A stretch of DNA of 14,421 bases from CAYFJO01 sp964343305. Its GTDB lineage: Bacteria; Planctomycetota; Planctomycetia; Pirellulales; Pirellulaceae. Of the stretch, positions 1-7,495 are shown one piece after another. The position numbers were made by a program, and so were the translations under genes. Numbering within the stretch: position 1 is the stretch's first letter; each line of letters opens with the position of its first letter. The stretch is from positions 1-14,421 of the forward strand of contig CAYFJO010000278.1 of NCBI GenBank assembly GCA_964343305.1, given 5' to 3'. The notes under the pieces were generated by a model. The model did not search any database. It was not told where the DNA came from and worked only from the letters and a program-made list of their open reading frames with translations.

Positions 1-3000
1 GGTGGGGCACGGTCCCCAGGTCGATCACATGCACGCGGAGCGCCTCTAGCCGCGAGCGGATCGAAGCTGACTCCGACGCGGGCAACGCCGTGGCGAGTTG
101 CTTGGCCAGGTCGAGCGCGCTTTCGGCGGGCGCTTTCGTGCGGTCCTTGGGGGGAATCTCGCTGATATACGTCACGAGGCTGTCCGCCAGAGGCCGAATT
201 CCGTCCCTGAGCCAACGCTCGCGCGGGATGGCTTGCATCACGTCGATTGCACTTGTGCGATGTTTGCCTCCTTTCTGAATCACAGCCGCCATGTCGGCGA
301 AGATCTCCGCATCGTGATTGGGGATGTGTTTCAACGCTCGCAGCGCTGCGCCGGAGATATCGATGCCGCCGACCCCTTTGACGGCAATGTCTGCCCTGGG
401 GCTGGGCTGTGGGACGTTCTTCTTGACAAACAAGGCGGCGCGACCACTGTCGAGCAAGGTCAAGGTGAAGTCGTTCAATCGATCAGAACAGCAATCGATC
501 CGGTTGTGGACGGTAATCTGCTTGATGGGGTACTCTCGGCCCAGATCCACTTCCCACCAGGGGTTGTGCTGATCGGCGGTCGCTGTGGCCGACGCAGCAC
601 TCCAGTTTCCATCGGAATTTCCATCGATGGCGCGAGCGGCCGTTCCGCCGGCACTGATGCCCGCCTGAGTCGCTTTGCCGCGGGGCGCGATGTTCACGCC
701 TTGCGAAAACACCTGGACTTCGGCCAAGGTCAAGATACTCTTCCGTGCCAGTTCGATACGCACGTAACGCGCGCCCGCCGAAGACGCGTCTCCGTCGCTG
801 GGTTTGAGGTGCTGGGGAGTGTCCAAGATTAGCGGCCGGATCGAACCATGCATGGTGCTGCGCCGAGAAGCATCCTGCACCAGAGCAACGCTGCCGAGAT
901 AAGCGATCGCGCCCTCGTAGTTGGTGGCGGCCATTTGATAAACGGTGTCGACCGGCTCGCCTGCGTCGATCAGCGCGGCGATCGCCGCGGAGCGCAGTCG
1001 GTTGTTGCCGGTGCTGCGCGCGATCGTCGCCAGGTGTGGTTTGATCGCGGCCAGTTCCGCAGCGGGCAGCGTCTGCAACAGCGGGACCAACTCGGTGTAC
1101 GCCGGGGACTTGGATTTCGCATGTTGGCTGATCTGGTCGAGCAAAAGCTGGGCCCTGCCCTGGCCGGTCGCCTTCGCCAGCCGCACGAGGACGTCGGCGC
1201 GATCTTTCTGCGGAATCGACCCGCGCCCCAGAATGGCACGGCACACTGCTTCCGTGCGGGGCATGCGCAACAAGTCGGCGTTGCCCGCGCTACGTAGCAC
1301 GAACATCTGGCCGGCGGGCGAGAGCGGCTTGCCTTCTTTGACGGCTTGCTGCCAGTACTTGTCCAATGAGCGACGCGTTTGGCTGATCGCGTACTTGAGT
1401 TGATCATCCAAGGGCTTGCTCTGCGCCTGGAAAACGACCTCGGCCGCGGCAAGTCCTTCGAACGATGCGGCGGCCACAACCGCTTCGTGGCGAACCAGTG
1501 CTTCGTCATCCTGAGCCTGTTGTTGCAACAACAGCACCGCGTCTTCGATGTGCGCTCCCCAGTGTCCCAGCACACGGGTCGCGGCAGTCCTTGCCTTGGG
1601 ATGGGGCGACCGCAGCACTAGGCGCAGCAGCCGTGGGTCAACGATGTTGTGCTGCTCGTGCAGCCAGAGCGCTTCGAGCAAATGATGGGCGTCGTCTGCG
1701 CTGCTGGGATCCAACGTCGCCGCCCACGCCTTCGCCTCGGCGACGACCTCTTGGCTGTTGCGCCCACTCAACTCGATCCGGGCGCGATACCTCACGGTGT
1801 CTTCCGGCGATGCCAAGTGCCCGATGACCTCTTTGATCGGCTTGCCCGCCAGTTTGACTGGCTTTGTCAGAGGGCGTCCGGCTGCTGTTACCCGATAGAT
1901 CCGCCCGTGCGAGTGGTCGCGGCTGGGATCGCGAATGTTGTGCTGCATGTGCCCGATGATCACGTTATGCCAGTCGAGAATGTAGAGCGCGCCGTCGCCG
2001 CCGATCTCGACATCGACCGGGCGGAAGTTCCCATCGGTAGAAACGACGATCGGCTCGATTTCCTGGCTCGTGAAGTCCGCGCCGCTGACGTGCACCTTGT
2101 GTTGCAACACGCCGAGGAAACCAATGGTGTTGCAGATCAGCAGGTTGCCGCGATTCTCCTCGGGGAAATGCGTGCCCGAAATGCTGCCGAACCCGGCGAC
2201 CGGTCGCACGCGTTTGCGATACAACTGGTGTGGCGTCCCTTTGCCGGGAAAGCCAACGTAGAATCCGTGCCCGGTCGTCCCGTCGGTGGCAAAGAGATTC
2301 CCCCACGCGTCAATAACAATGCCGTGCGGATTCGGCGAGATGTAGAAGTGATTGGCGATCTGTCCGGTGCGCGGATTCCAGCGATAGAGCATCGGCGCTT
2401 TGGTGCGCAGCGGTTTGCCCCAGGGAGTTTCGATGTTGGTGTAATGAAAGATGCCTTCAGAAAAATAGATGCAGCCGTCGGGCCCCAGCGTGAAACTGTT
2501 GGCGTCGCAGTGGGTGTCGGCCGAGTCGATCCCGTGCAGGTAACGAATCCTGACGTCCGCCTTGTCATCGCCGTCGGTGTCTTTGAGAAATAGAATATCC
2601 GGCGCGCACGCCACCAGCACGCCGCCGTTCCAAAACTCGAAGCCGGTCGGATTGTGCAACTCGTCGGCAAACACAACACAGCGGTCCGCACGGCCGTCGC
2701 CGTCATCATCGGGAAAGATCAGCAGTTTGTCGTTGAGCGGTTCGTTGGGATGCCAATGCGGGTACGTGTGCCATGCCGCCACCCATAGCCGACCGTTCGT
2801 GCCGGTGGCCACCTGAACCGGGTTGACCAGCTCGGGGAATTGTTCCTCGGAAGCGAACAGGTTGACCTGCATGCCCTTGGCCACCTTCATTTTGGCGATC
2901 GCGCTTTTGCCGCCGAGATAGTCGAGCGATCCTTCCTTCTCAGCGCTGGAACTCCTGCTGCCGCCGCGAATGTTCGTCTTCACCGATATCGGCGGCGGCA

Positions 3001-5017
3001 CGTTGCTGTCATCGACTTTGTATTCACGCCCCTCGGCGGCGGCCCAGATGCCACGATCGCGATTGGCCGTCATCACATCGAGCATCTTCAACTCGTGCTG
3101 CATAACAACGTAGTTCGTCTGGCCGTCGACGAACTTCAGTTGCGAGCGCTGCCCGTAGGTGCTGTAGCCGTCGGTGGCGCGATAACGGTTAAACCAGCGC
3201 AGGTTCTTGGCCAGTACGGCTTCACGCAGTCGCTCTAGTTGCGAATCGGCGCGTAGGACGGCTTCGCCAAACAGGGCCTCATCGATGACTTCCGCCACCA
3301 GGCGGTTGCCCTGGCTGGTCAGGTGAATGCCGTTGATCGTCAGTGCGTGCTGTGACTTCTCGTACAACGCTCTTGTGGGCCCGAAGAGATCAACAAAGCG
3401 CACCCCCTGGCTATCCGCGACGGCCGCCATGGCGTTCGTATACATTGCCAACCGCTGGTTGTTTTCACTACCGTCCGGCAGGTTCGGGTCGCGTAGATTC
3501 TCGTGCGCGATCGGCGAGAACAGCACGATCCGCGGAGCAGTTGTGCCATTGTATTTCTGCTTCCGCGTGTCGGTGATGAATTGCGTGAGGTTGTGGCGAA
3601 AAGTCGCGAGGCCAGCCTGGCCATCAAATGATTCGTTGTAGCCGAAGAAAGCGAAGACCACGTCCGCTTTGGAGTGCGCCAGGTGGGAATGCGGGTCGCC
3701 GAAGTTCATTGATCGTGGCCGGACCGTCAACTCGTCGGCAGAAAAACCGAGGTTGCGAAACACCAGGTTCTGCTGCGAAAACCGGCCTTGCACGAGCGTC
3801 TCAAGCCAACCGAAGTGCTGCATGCGATCGGCCAGCGTGTTGCCGATGTAGCAAACGCGATCGCCTTTTTCCAACTTGAATTCCGCCTGGTCTTGTTTTG
3901 GCTCCACGCGTTTCGATTCGACATGCGCGTAATCGCGTGGAAAAAGCCCCTTTCGGAATTTATCGAACCCAAACCGGGACGGCTTGTAGCCAGCGATCGT
4001 GTCGACGTTTGTCTTCTCCGCAATGGCGTCTTCGGCGCCAACTGCCCAGAAACAGGCGTTGACGATCATGCGGCGGAAGTTGTCATCCTGAAAATCCTGG
4101 GCGTCTCCCATGGTGGACATAAACACCCGCGCATCGCCGCCGGGTGTTGGGAAATGCTTGATCCAGGCCAGCGGCATTTGCGCCTTGGACGAGGGTGGGT
4201 CAGTTGGTTTCATCCCCTGAACCACCTGACCCATGACCAGAATTTTGCCGTCGTGCGGGATCGGAGATCGCACGGTATATACGTCGGTAGGGCCCCACAT
4301 CACTTCGACGCCGCGCAGGATGGGGTGGTCCTTCATCGCTTCGGCAGGAATACCGCGCGTGCTCTCGCGCCCGTGGTCGCCGTGATGGGAGATCCAGGTG
4401 GCTCCCAGCACCTGGCGTCCAAACCCGCTATGAAAGTCGTCACCGCGGTAGTTGCTGCTGTATTTCGCATACTTGCTGTCCGGTTTGTTGCGAAACGCCA
4501 CCACCGAAGGACGAATGCCGATGACTGGTTTGCCCGTCCGCAGGTACGCATCGACGTGCTTCATCTGCTCGTCGGGGAGTACACGAAATCTCGTGAAGAC
4601 GATCATCAAGTCGGCCGTCTCCAGCGCCGATAGACCGGGGATGTTGTCGGTCACGTTCGGGTCGATCTCGCCCGTTTCTTTGTTGATGGCAAACAGCACC
4701 GTGCAGCGGAAGCCGAAGCGCTGTGACAGGATCTTGGCGAGCATCGGCATCGCTTCTTCGCTGCGATACTCTTCGTCGCCGCTGATCAGGACAACGTGCT
4801 TGCCCGCGCCGATTCCCTGCCCGCCCTCGAAAACAATCCAAGAGTCGTCCGCGGCGGCGCTGGCGGCGCACAGCAGCGCGGCCATCGCCATAGCGACACA
4901 GAAAACCGTGCCGAGTGACCGTGTTCCTAGGCGAAATGTAGGATGGGCACTCTTGCCCGTCCCCGAAAAGACGGGCAGGAGTGCCCGTCCTACTGATAAG
5001 AACTGCCTTAGAGCCAT
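1..5017 (-). CDS. Giant exported ThuA / SGNH-like / propeller dehydrogenase / HEAT / discoidin protein (3' end off window)
   Basis: One uninterrupted frame of 1672 codons that runs off the left edge. A basic leader precedes a hydrophobic stretch (about 38-55, ending ASAAA before DD), so the protein is probably exported. Domains in order: ThuA-like (about 73-325, from KHVVLISGDEEY); SGNH/GDSL-like (about 384-582, with GNT at 392-394, GYNE with N461, and NGIH with H565); beta-propeller of the Pirellula/Verrucomicrobium dehydrogenase type (about 695-1053), with Ca-loop-like DDDGDGRAD and DTDGDDKAD near 770 and 812; HEAT-like helical region (about 1053-1390); F5/8C discoidin-like (about 1395-1540). 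No CxxCH haem motif is seen before the edge. Relatives of this family often end in a cupredoxin-like and a cytochrome c domain, so these probably lie beyond the window (inference). It is last in a four-gene operon, 36 bp after the isomerase gene. Likely role: oxidation and processing of a sugar or polyol outside the cytoplasm; substrate unknown. The start at 5017 is chosen for its AGGAG; ATGs at 4891 and 4885 are alternatives. Confidence 0.9.
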   Translation of the reverse strand, partial: MALRQFLSVGRALLPVFSGTGKSAHPTFRLGTRSLGTVFCVAMAMAALLCAASAAADDSWIVFEGGQGIGAGKHVVLISGDEEYRSEEAMPMLAKILSQRFGFRCTVLFAINKETGEIDPNVTDNIPGLSALETADLMIVFTRFRVLPDEQMKHVDAYLRTGKPVIGIRPSVVAFRNKPDSKYAKYSSNYRGDDFHSGFGRQVLGATWISHHGDHGRESTRGIPAEAMKDHPILRGVEVMWGPTDVYTVRSPIPHDGKILVMGQVVQGMKPTDPPSSKAQMPLAWIKHFPTPGGDARVFMSTMGDAQDFQDDNFRRMIVNACFWAVGAEDAIAEKTNVDTIAGYKPSRFGFDKFRKGLFPRDYAHVESKRVEPKQDQAEFKLEKGDRVCYIGNTLADRMQHFGWLETLVQGRFSQQNLVFRNLGFSADELTVRPRSMNFGDPHSHLAHSKADVVFAFFGYNESFDGQAGLATFRHNLTQFITDTRKQKYNGTTAPRIVLFSPIAHENLRDPNLPDGSENNQRLAMYTNAMAAVADSQGVRFVDLFGPTRALYEKSQHALTINGIHLTSQGNRLVAEVIDEALFGEAVLRADSQLERLREAVLAKNLRWFNRYRATDGYSTYGQRSQLKFVDGQTNYVVMQHELKMLDVMTANRDRGIWAAAEGREYKVDDSNVPPPISVKTNIRGGSRSSSAEKEGSLDYLGGKSAIAKMKVAKGMQVNLFASEEQFPELVNPVQVATGTNGRLWVAAWHTYPHWHPNEPLNDKLLIFPDDDGDGRADRCVVFADELHNPTGFEFWNGGVLVACAPDILFLKDTDGDDKADVRIRYLHGIDSADTHCDANSFTLGPDGCIYFSEGIFHYTNIETPWGKPLRTKAPMLYRWNPRTGQIANHFYISPNPHGIVIDAWGNLFATDGTTGHGFYVGFPGKGTPHQLYRKRVRPVAGFGSISGTHFPEENRGNLLICNTIGFLGVLQHKVHVSGADFTSQEIEPIVVSTDGNFRPVDVEIGGDGALYILDWHNVIIGHMQHNIRDPSRDHSHGRIYRVTAAGRPLTKPVKLAGKPIKEVIGHLASPEDTVRYRARIELSGRNSQEVVAEAKAWAATLDPSSADDAHHLLEALWLHEQHNIVDPRLLRLVLRSPHPKARTAATRVLGHWGAHIEDAVLLLQQQAQDDEALVRHEAVVAAASFEGLAAAEVVFQAQSKPLDDQLKYAISQTRRSLDKYWQQAVKEGKPLSPAGQMFVLRSAGNADLLRMPRTEAVCRAILGRGSIPQKDRADVLVRLAKATGQGRAQLLLDQISQHAKSKSPAYTELVPLLQTLPAAELAAIKPHLATIARSTGNNRLRSAAIAALIDAGEPVDTVYQMAATNYEGAIAYLGSVALVQDASRRSTMHGSIRPLILDTPQHLKPSDGDASSAGARYVRIELARKSILTLAEVQVFSQGVNIAPRGKATQAGISAGGTAARAIDGNSDGNWSAASATATADQHNPWWEVDLGREYPIKQITVHNRIDCCSDRLNDFTLTLLDSGRAALFVKKNVPQPSPRADIAVKGVGGIDISGAALRALKHIPNHDAEIFADMAAVIQKGGKHRTSAIDVMQAIPRERWLRDGIRPLADSLVTYISEIPPKDRTKAPAESALDLAKQLATALPASESASIRSRLEALRVHVIDLGTVPH
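4938..4993. repeat. Double-hairpin palindrome inside the 5' coding region of the giant gene
   Basis: Two 24-nt arms (4938-4961 and 4970-4993) are inverted copies of each other with 22 of 24 matches, around an 8-nt centre (cccgaaaa). Each arm is also self-complementary: gacgggca/tgcccgtc flanks ggag at 4970-4989, and the other arm has one G-T mismatch. The element can therefore form one long hairpin or two small ones. It stays open in the reading frame and is translated as VGRALLPV and GKSAHPT within residues 9-27. From memory, similar palindromes are scattered through planctomycete genomes, which suggests a REP- or MITE-like element; this was not searched. Confidence 0.85.
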
Positions 5018-5024
5018 ACTTTAT

Positions 5025-5029
5025 CTCCT
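5025..5029 (-). promoter_or_regulatory. Ribosome binding site AGGAG that decides the giant gene's start
   Basis: On the minus strand AGGAG lies 7 nt before the ATG at 5017. It supports translation starting upstream of the palindrome, so the element would be part of the protein's leader. The internal ATGs at 4891 and 4885 have no comparably good site. Confidence 0.7.
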
Positions 5030-5053
5030 GACATCAATTGGCCGTAGCTGCGT

Positions 5054-5917
5054 TCACACGGAAGCCGTCGCCTCAGAGGCCTGTTCTTCCAGCTTGCCCA
5101 AATAGGCGGCACTTTTTTTCAGGTTATCAGCCCCGGCAATCTCCAACGTGCTATGGGCAATCCCTGCGTCGCGCAGTTCCGAGTAGACACCCGCGATATC
5201 GATCACACCATCGCCCAGAGCGATTGTCGAAAAGCCGCATCCCGTTATCTTTCCACGAGACGCTTCCATCTCCTCGGGCAGGTCCTTCCAATGCACGTGC
5301 CCGATGATGTCGCGGAACTCGCGCGCCATGGCCACCGGGTCCGCACCGCCAAGCCAGGAGTTTCCGGTATCGAGGCAGACGCCAAACGCCGGATGGTTGT
5401 CCAGCGCGGTCCTGACATCCTTGATCCCCTGAATCGTATCGCTGACGGGTCCGTGCGGCTCGAACAGCAGTTTCACACCCAGGTCCCCGGCCAATCGCAA
5501 CGGTTCGTAGAGTTTCTCAGCGATGGTAAAGATCCGTTGCTCGTACGAAAGGTTGCGTGCCCACGCGGTGGAACCGGCGTGTTCGGTGGTGATGACATAC
5601 TCAATGCCAAGTGTGCCCGCCAGTTTCAGCGCCTTCATAATCTCGCTGGTGCCATAGCGGGCCGGACTTGTCGGGTCCAACAGGTGCGCATGCGCGGCAA
5701 CCGAGCTGATTGTCAGCCCGTACTTGTCAAACAGCCGCTTGACGTCGAACGGATTGCAATCCAGGCTCACGGCCGCGTCGAAAATGTCTCCGCCGAGCAG
5801 TCCACCCGGATGATTATCCGTGATATCCGCGCAGTCGAATCCCATCTCTTGAATACGCGCCAGTTGATGGTCCAGCGTGTGAAACGCATCGACCAGGGCG
5901 AAACATCCAATCTTCAT
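5054..5917 (-). CDS. Sugar phosphate isomerase/epimerase (AP endonuclease 2-like TIM barrel)
   Basis: A 287-residue protein of the xylose isomerase-like TIM-barrel superfamily (PF01261). The usual metal/active-site pattern is visible: E153 (LLFEPHG), D183 (CLDTGNSW), H209 in HVHWKD, and E259 (STLEIAG); AHAH at 75-78 is another His-rich loop. Length and first strand (MKIGCFALVD) are normal for the family. There is no signal peptide, so it should act in the cytoplasm, whereas its three operon partners are exported. AGGAG sits upstream of the ATG at a somewhat long spacing (about 10 nt), within the 27-bp gap after the propeller gene. The family includes ketose 3-epimerases, inosose isomerases and enzymes acting on 3-keto-glycosides. 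Next to oxidising exported proteins, a keto-sugar substrate is a reasonable guess, but the exact reaction is not readable. Confidence 0.92.
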   Translation of the reverse strand: MKIGCFALVDAFHTLDHQLARIQEMGFDCADITDNHPGGLLGGDIFDAAVSLDCNPFDVKRLFDKYGLTISSVAAHAHLLDPTSPARYGTSEIMKALKLAGTLGIEYVITTEHAGSTAWARNLSYEQRIFTIAEKLYEPLRLAGDLGVKLLFEPHGPVSDTIQGIKDVRTALDNHPAFGVCLDTGNSWLGGADPVAMAREFRDIIGHVHWKDLPEEMEASRGKITGCGFSTIALGDGVIDIAGVYSELRDAGIAHSTLEIAGADNLKKSAAYLGKLEEQASEATASV

Positions 5918-5944
5918 GTTCTCTAAACTCCTATCATGCGGTGA

Positions 5945-7495
5945 TTACTTCAGCAGGCTATTGAGTGTGTAATAGCCCGTTGTCGTCGACATGCTCGCAC
6001 CATCGGCCGCTCGGATCCCCTGAGTGATGATTTGGTAGACCTCGCCCTCTTTCAGTGCGAGATCGACGTAGACCGTTCGCCCATCGTCCGAGATCGAACG
6101 CACTGTCGCCGTGTCATCGGCCAAGCCCACTTTAGGCGATCCGTACTGTCCGTGGTAGTGATAGTGCCAGTGTTTGAATTTGACGGCACCGGCCGCACGA
6201 ACCGTTTGCGGATCTACCGGGCGCGTGAAGTGAACAGCGAAGCCGGTCGGAGTCAGCTTGATCGAGTGCATCTCAAAGGGAATCGTCTCGCCATCCCACG
6301 CGATGCGTTGCAGGCCTTCGATTTTACCGCCCACCGAAGCCCAGCCGCGGCCGGTTTGCCCCACCCACAAGCGGCCCGACTGGTCGAAGCGAATACGAAT
6401 GCAGCCCGACTGCAAATGGTCGATGAAGTTGAACACGGCGCCCTGGTATTGGCCGTTCACTTTTTCCAGTGCCGCACGGAAGATATTCGAGCGCGTTTGA
6501 TCCCCAATAAAGATCTGTCCGGCGAAGGGGCCGAACTTGCCGCCGGTTTCGTCGAACTCCGGATTTCCCGGCGAATTGGCCAATTCGCCATGCGGAATCC
6601 AGGCCGCCGGCGGCTTGCGCAGTTTCTCGAATTCGGCCTTATCGAGTTTCTTGCCCTGCCGGTATTCGGGCAGATCGAGCAGCGACGCCGGATAGCCGTA
6701 GAACGATCCTTCGGTCACGTGATTCAGCTTGGAAGTGCCGACCCATCCGCCCTGGTTGTCAGTAATGAAGAGTTCGTCCTGATTGCTGATACCGATTCCG
6801 GCAGCGGATCGCAAGCCGGGGGCGAAGGGAATGAACCGGCCCTGGGGTGTGATCTTTGCCGCCCAACCGTCATAGCCCAGTGTCGTGCCCATCGCCGCCC
6901 CACCGCCTTTGTCGCACGCGGCGTCCCCGGCAGCGTCAGAAAGGTTGATGCTAATGTAGTAATTGCCAGCCGAATCGATGACCGGCCCGTGGATGTACTC
7001 GCAGTAATTACCGCCGCTGCGCCAGCGGTCGCAGATCGTCTTGTAGAGATCAGCGCGTCCGTCGCCATCGGTGTCCTGGACGAGCGTCAACTCCGGTTTC
7101 TGTGCCACAACCACGGCGCTGCCGTCCGGAGCCATCACGCGAATTCCCTGCGGATCGTGCAGACCTTCGGCAAAGCGAGACCACTTACCCGCCTTGTAAC
7201 GCCAGATACCCGCCGTGCGCCCCGCAATGATGGCGGTGCCGTCTTTAGCGAAGTCGATGCCGCCGACACCAAACTGCAAGGGCTGACCGTTCTGGACCGG
7301 CGCCGGAATCGTTACGACCCGGTAGCCGGCTGGGATGGTCGCCGGCTGGTACGCCTGCTCGGTGACGGCTGCGGTGTCAGTTTCAGCGCCCGTCACGACG
7401 ACTGCGCACAAAACCGAAAACAGCAAGGGTACGACCGCGCGCCGAATATGCATGTGATTCGTCCTTCGGGAATTACTGTCAGCCAAACTCAACAT
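5945..7495 (-). CDS. Exported beta-propeller protein related to PVC-type sugar dehydrogenases
   Basis: A 516-residue protein whose residues about 55-400 form a propeller-like region resembling the glucose/sorbosone dehydrogenase and Pirellula-type propeller families (GVGGIDF, IWRY, GLHDPQGIRV, LFITDNQGGW, RLWVGQTGRGW). A Ca-loop-like DTDGDGRAD lies at 141-149. The C-terminal part (about 405-516) looks like the small beta domain that often ends these proteins, with YGSP at 451-454 preceded by alternating histidines H442, H444, H446 and H448. There is no CxxCH, so no covalent haem; electrons could pass to the haem domains of its operon partner (inference). Start: the ATG at 7495 overlaps the previous stop by 1 nt (TAATG) and has GGAAGG upstream, which favours coupling. 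An ATG at 7453 (residue 15, MHIRR) also has an AAGGA and gives a cleaner signal peptide (VVPLLFSVLCAVVVTGA). Confidence 0.88.
   Translation of the reverse strand: MLSLADSNSRRTNHMHIRRAVVPLLFSVLCAVVVTGAETDTAAVTEQAYQPATIPAGYRVVTIPAPVQNGQPLQFGVGGIDFAKDGTAIIAGRTAGIWRYKAGKWSRFAEGLHDPQGIRVMAPDGSAVVVAQKPELTLVQDTDGDGRADLYKTICDRWRSGGNYCEYIHGPVIDSAGNYYISINLSDAAGDAACDKGGGAAMGTTLGYDGWAAKITPQGRFIPFAPGLRSAAGIGISNQDELFITDNQGGWVGTSKLNHVTEGSFYGYPASLLDLPEYRQGKKLDKAEFEKLRKPPAAWIPHGELANSPGNPEFDETGGKFGPFAGQIFIGDQTRSNIFRAALEKVNGQYQGAVFNFIDHLQSGCIRIRFDQSGRLWVGQTGRGWASVGGKIEGLQRIAWDGETIPFEMHSIKLTPTGFAVHFTRPVDPQTVRAAGAVKFKHWHYHYHGQYGSPKVGLADDTATVRSISDDGRTVYVDLALKEGEVYQIITQGIRAADGASMSTTTGYYTLNSLLK

Noticed and set aside
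98..4633. Several plus-strand ORFs of 130-314 codons opposite the giant gene
   Set aside because: The minus strand has one continuous frame with recognisable domains through the whole stretch; the opposite ORFs match nothing.
483..4871. Many shorter minus-strand ORFs, suggesting that the giant gene is broken into fragments
   Set aside because: They lie in other frames. The true frame was followed codon by codon from 5017 to the edge with no stop, so there is no frameshift.
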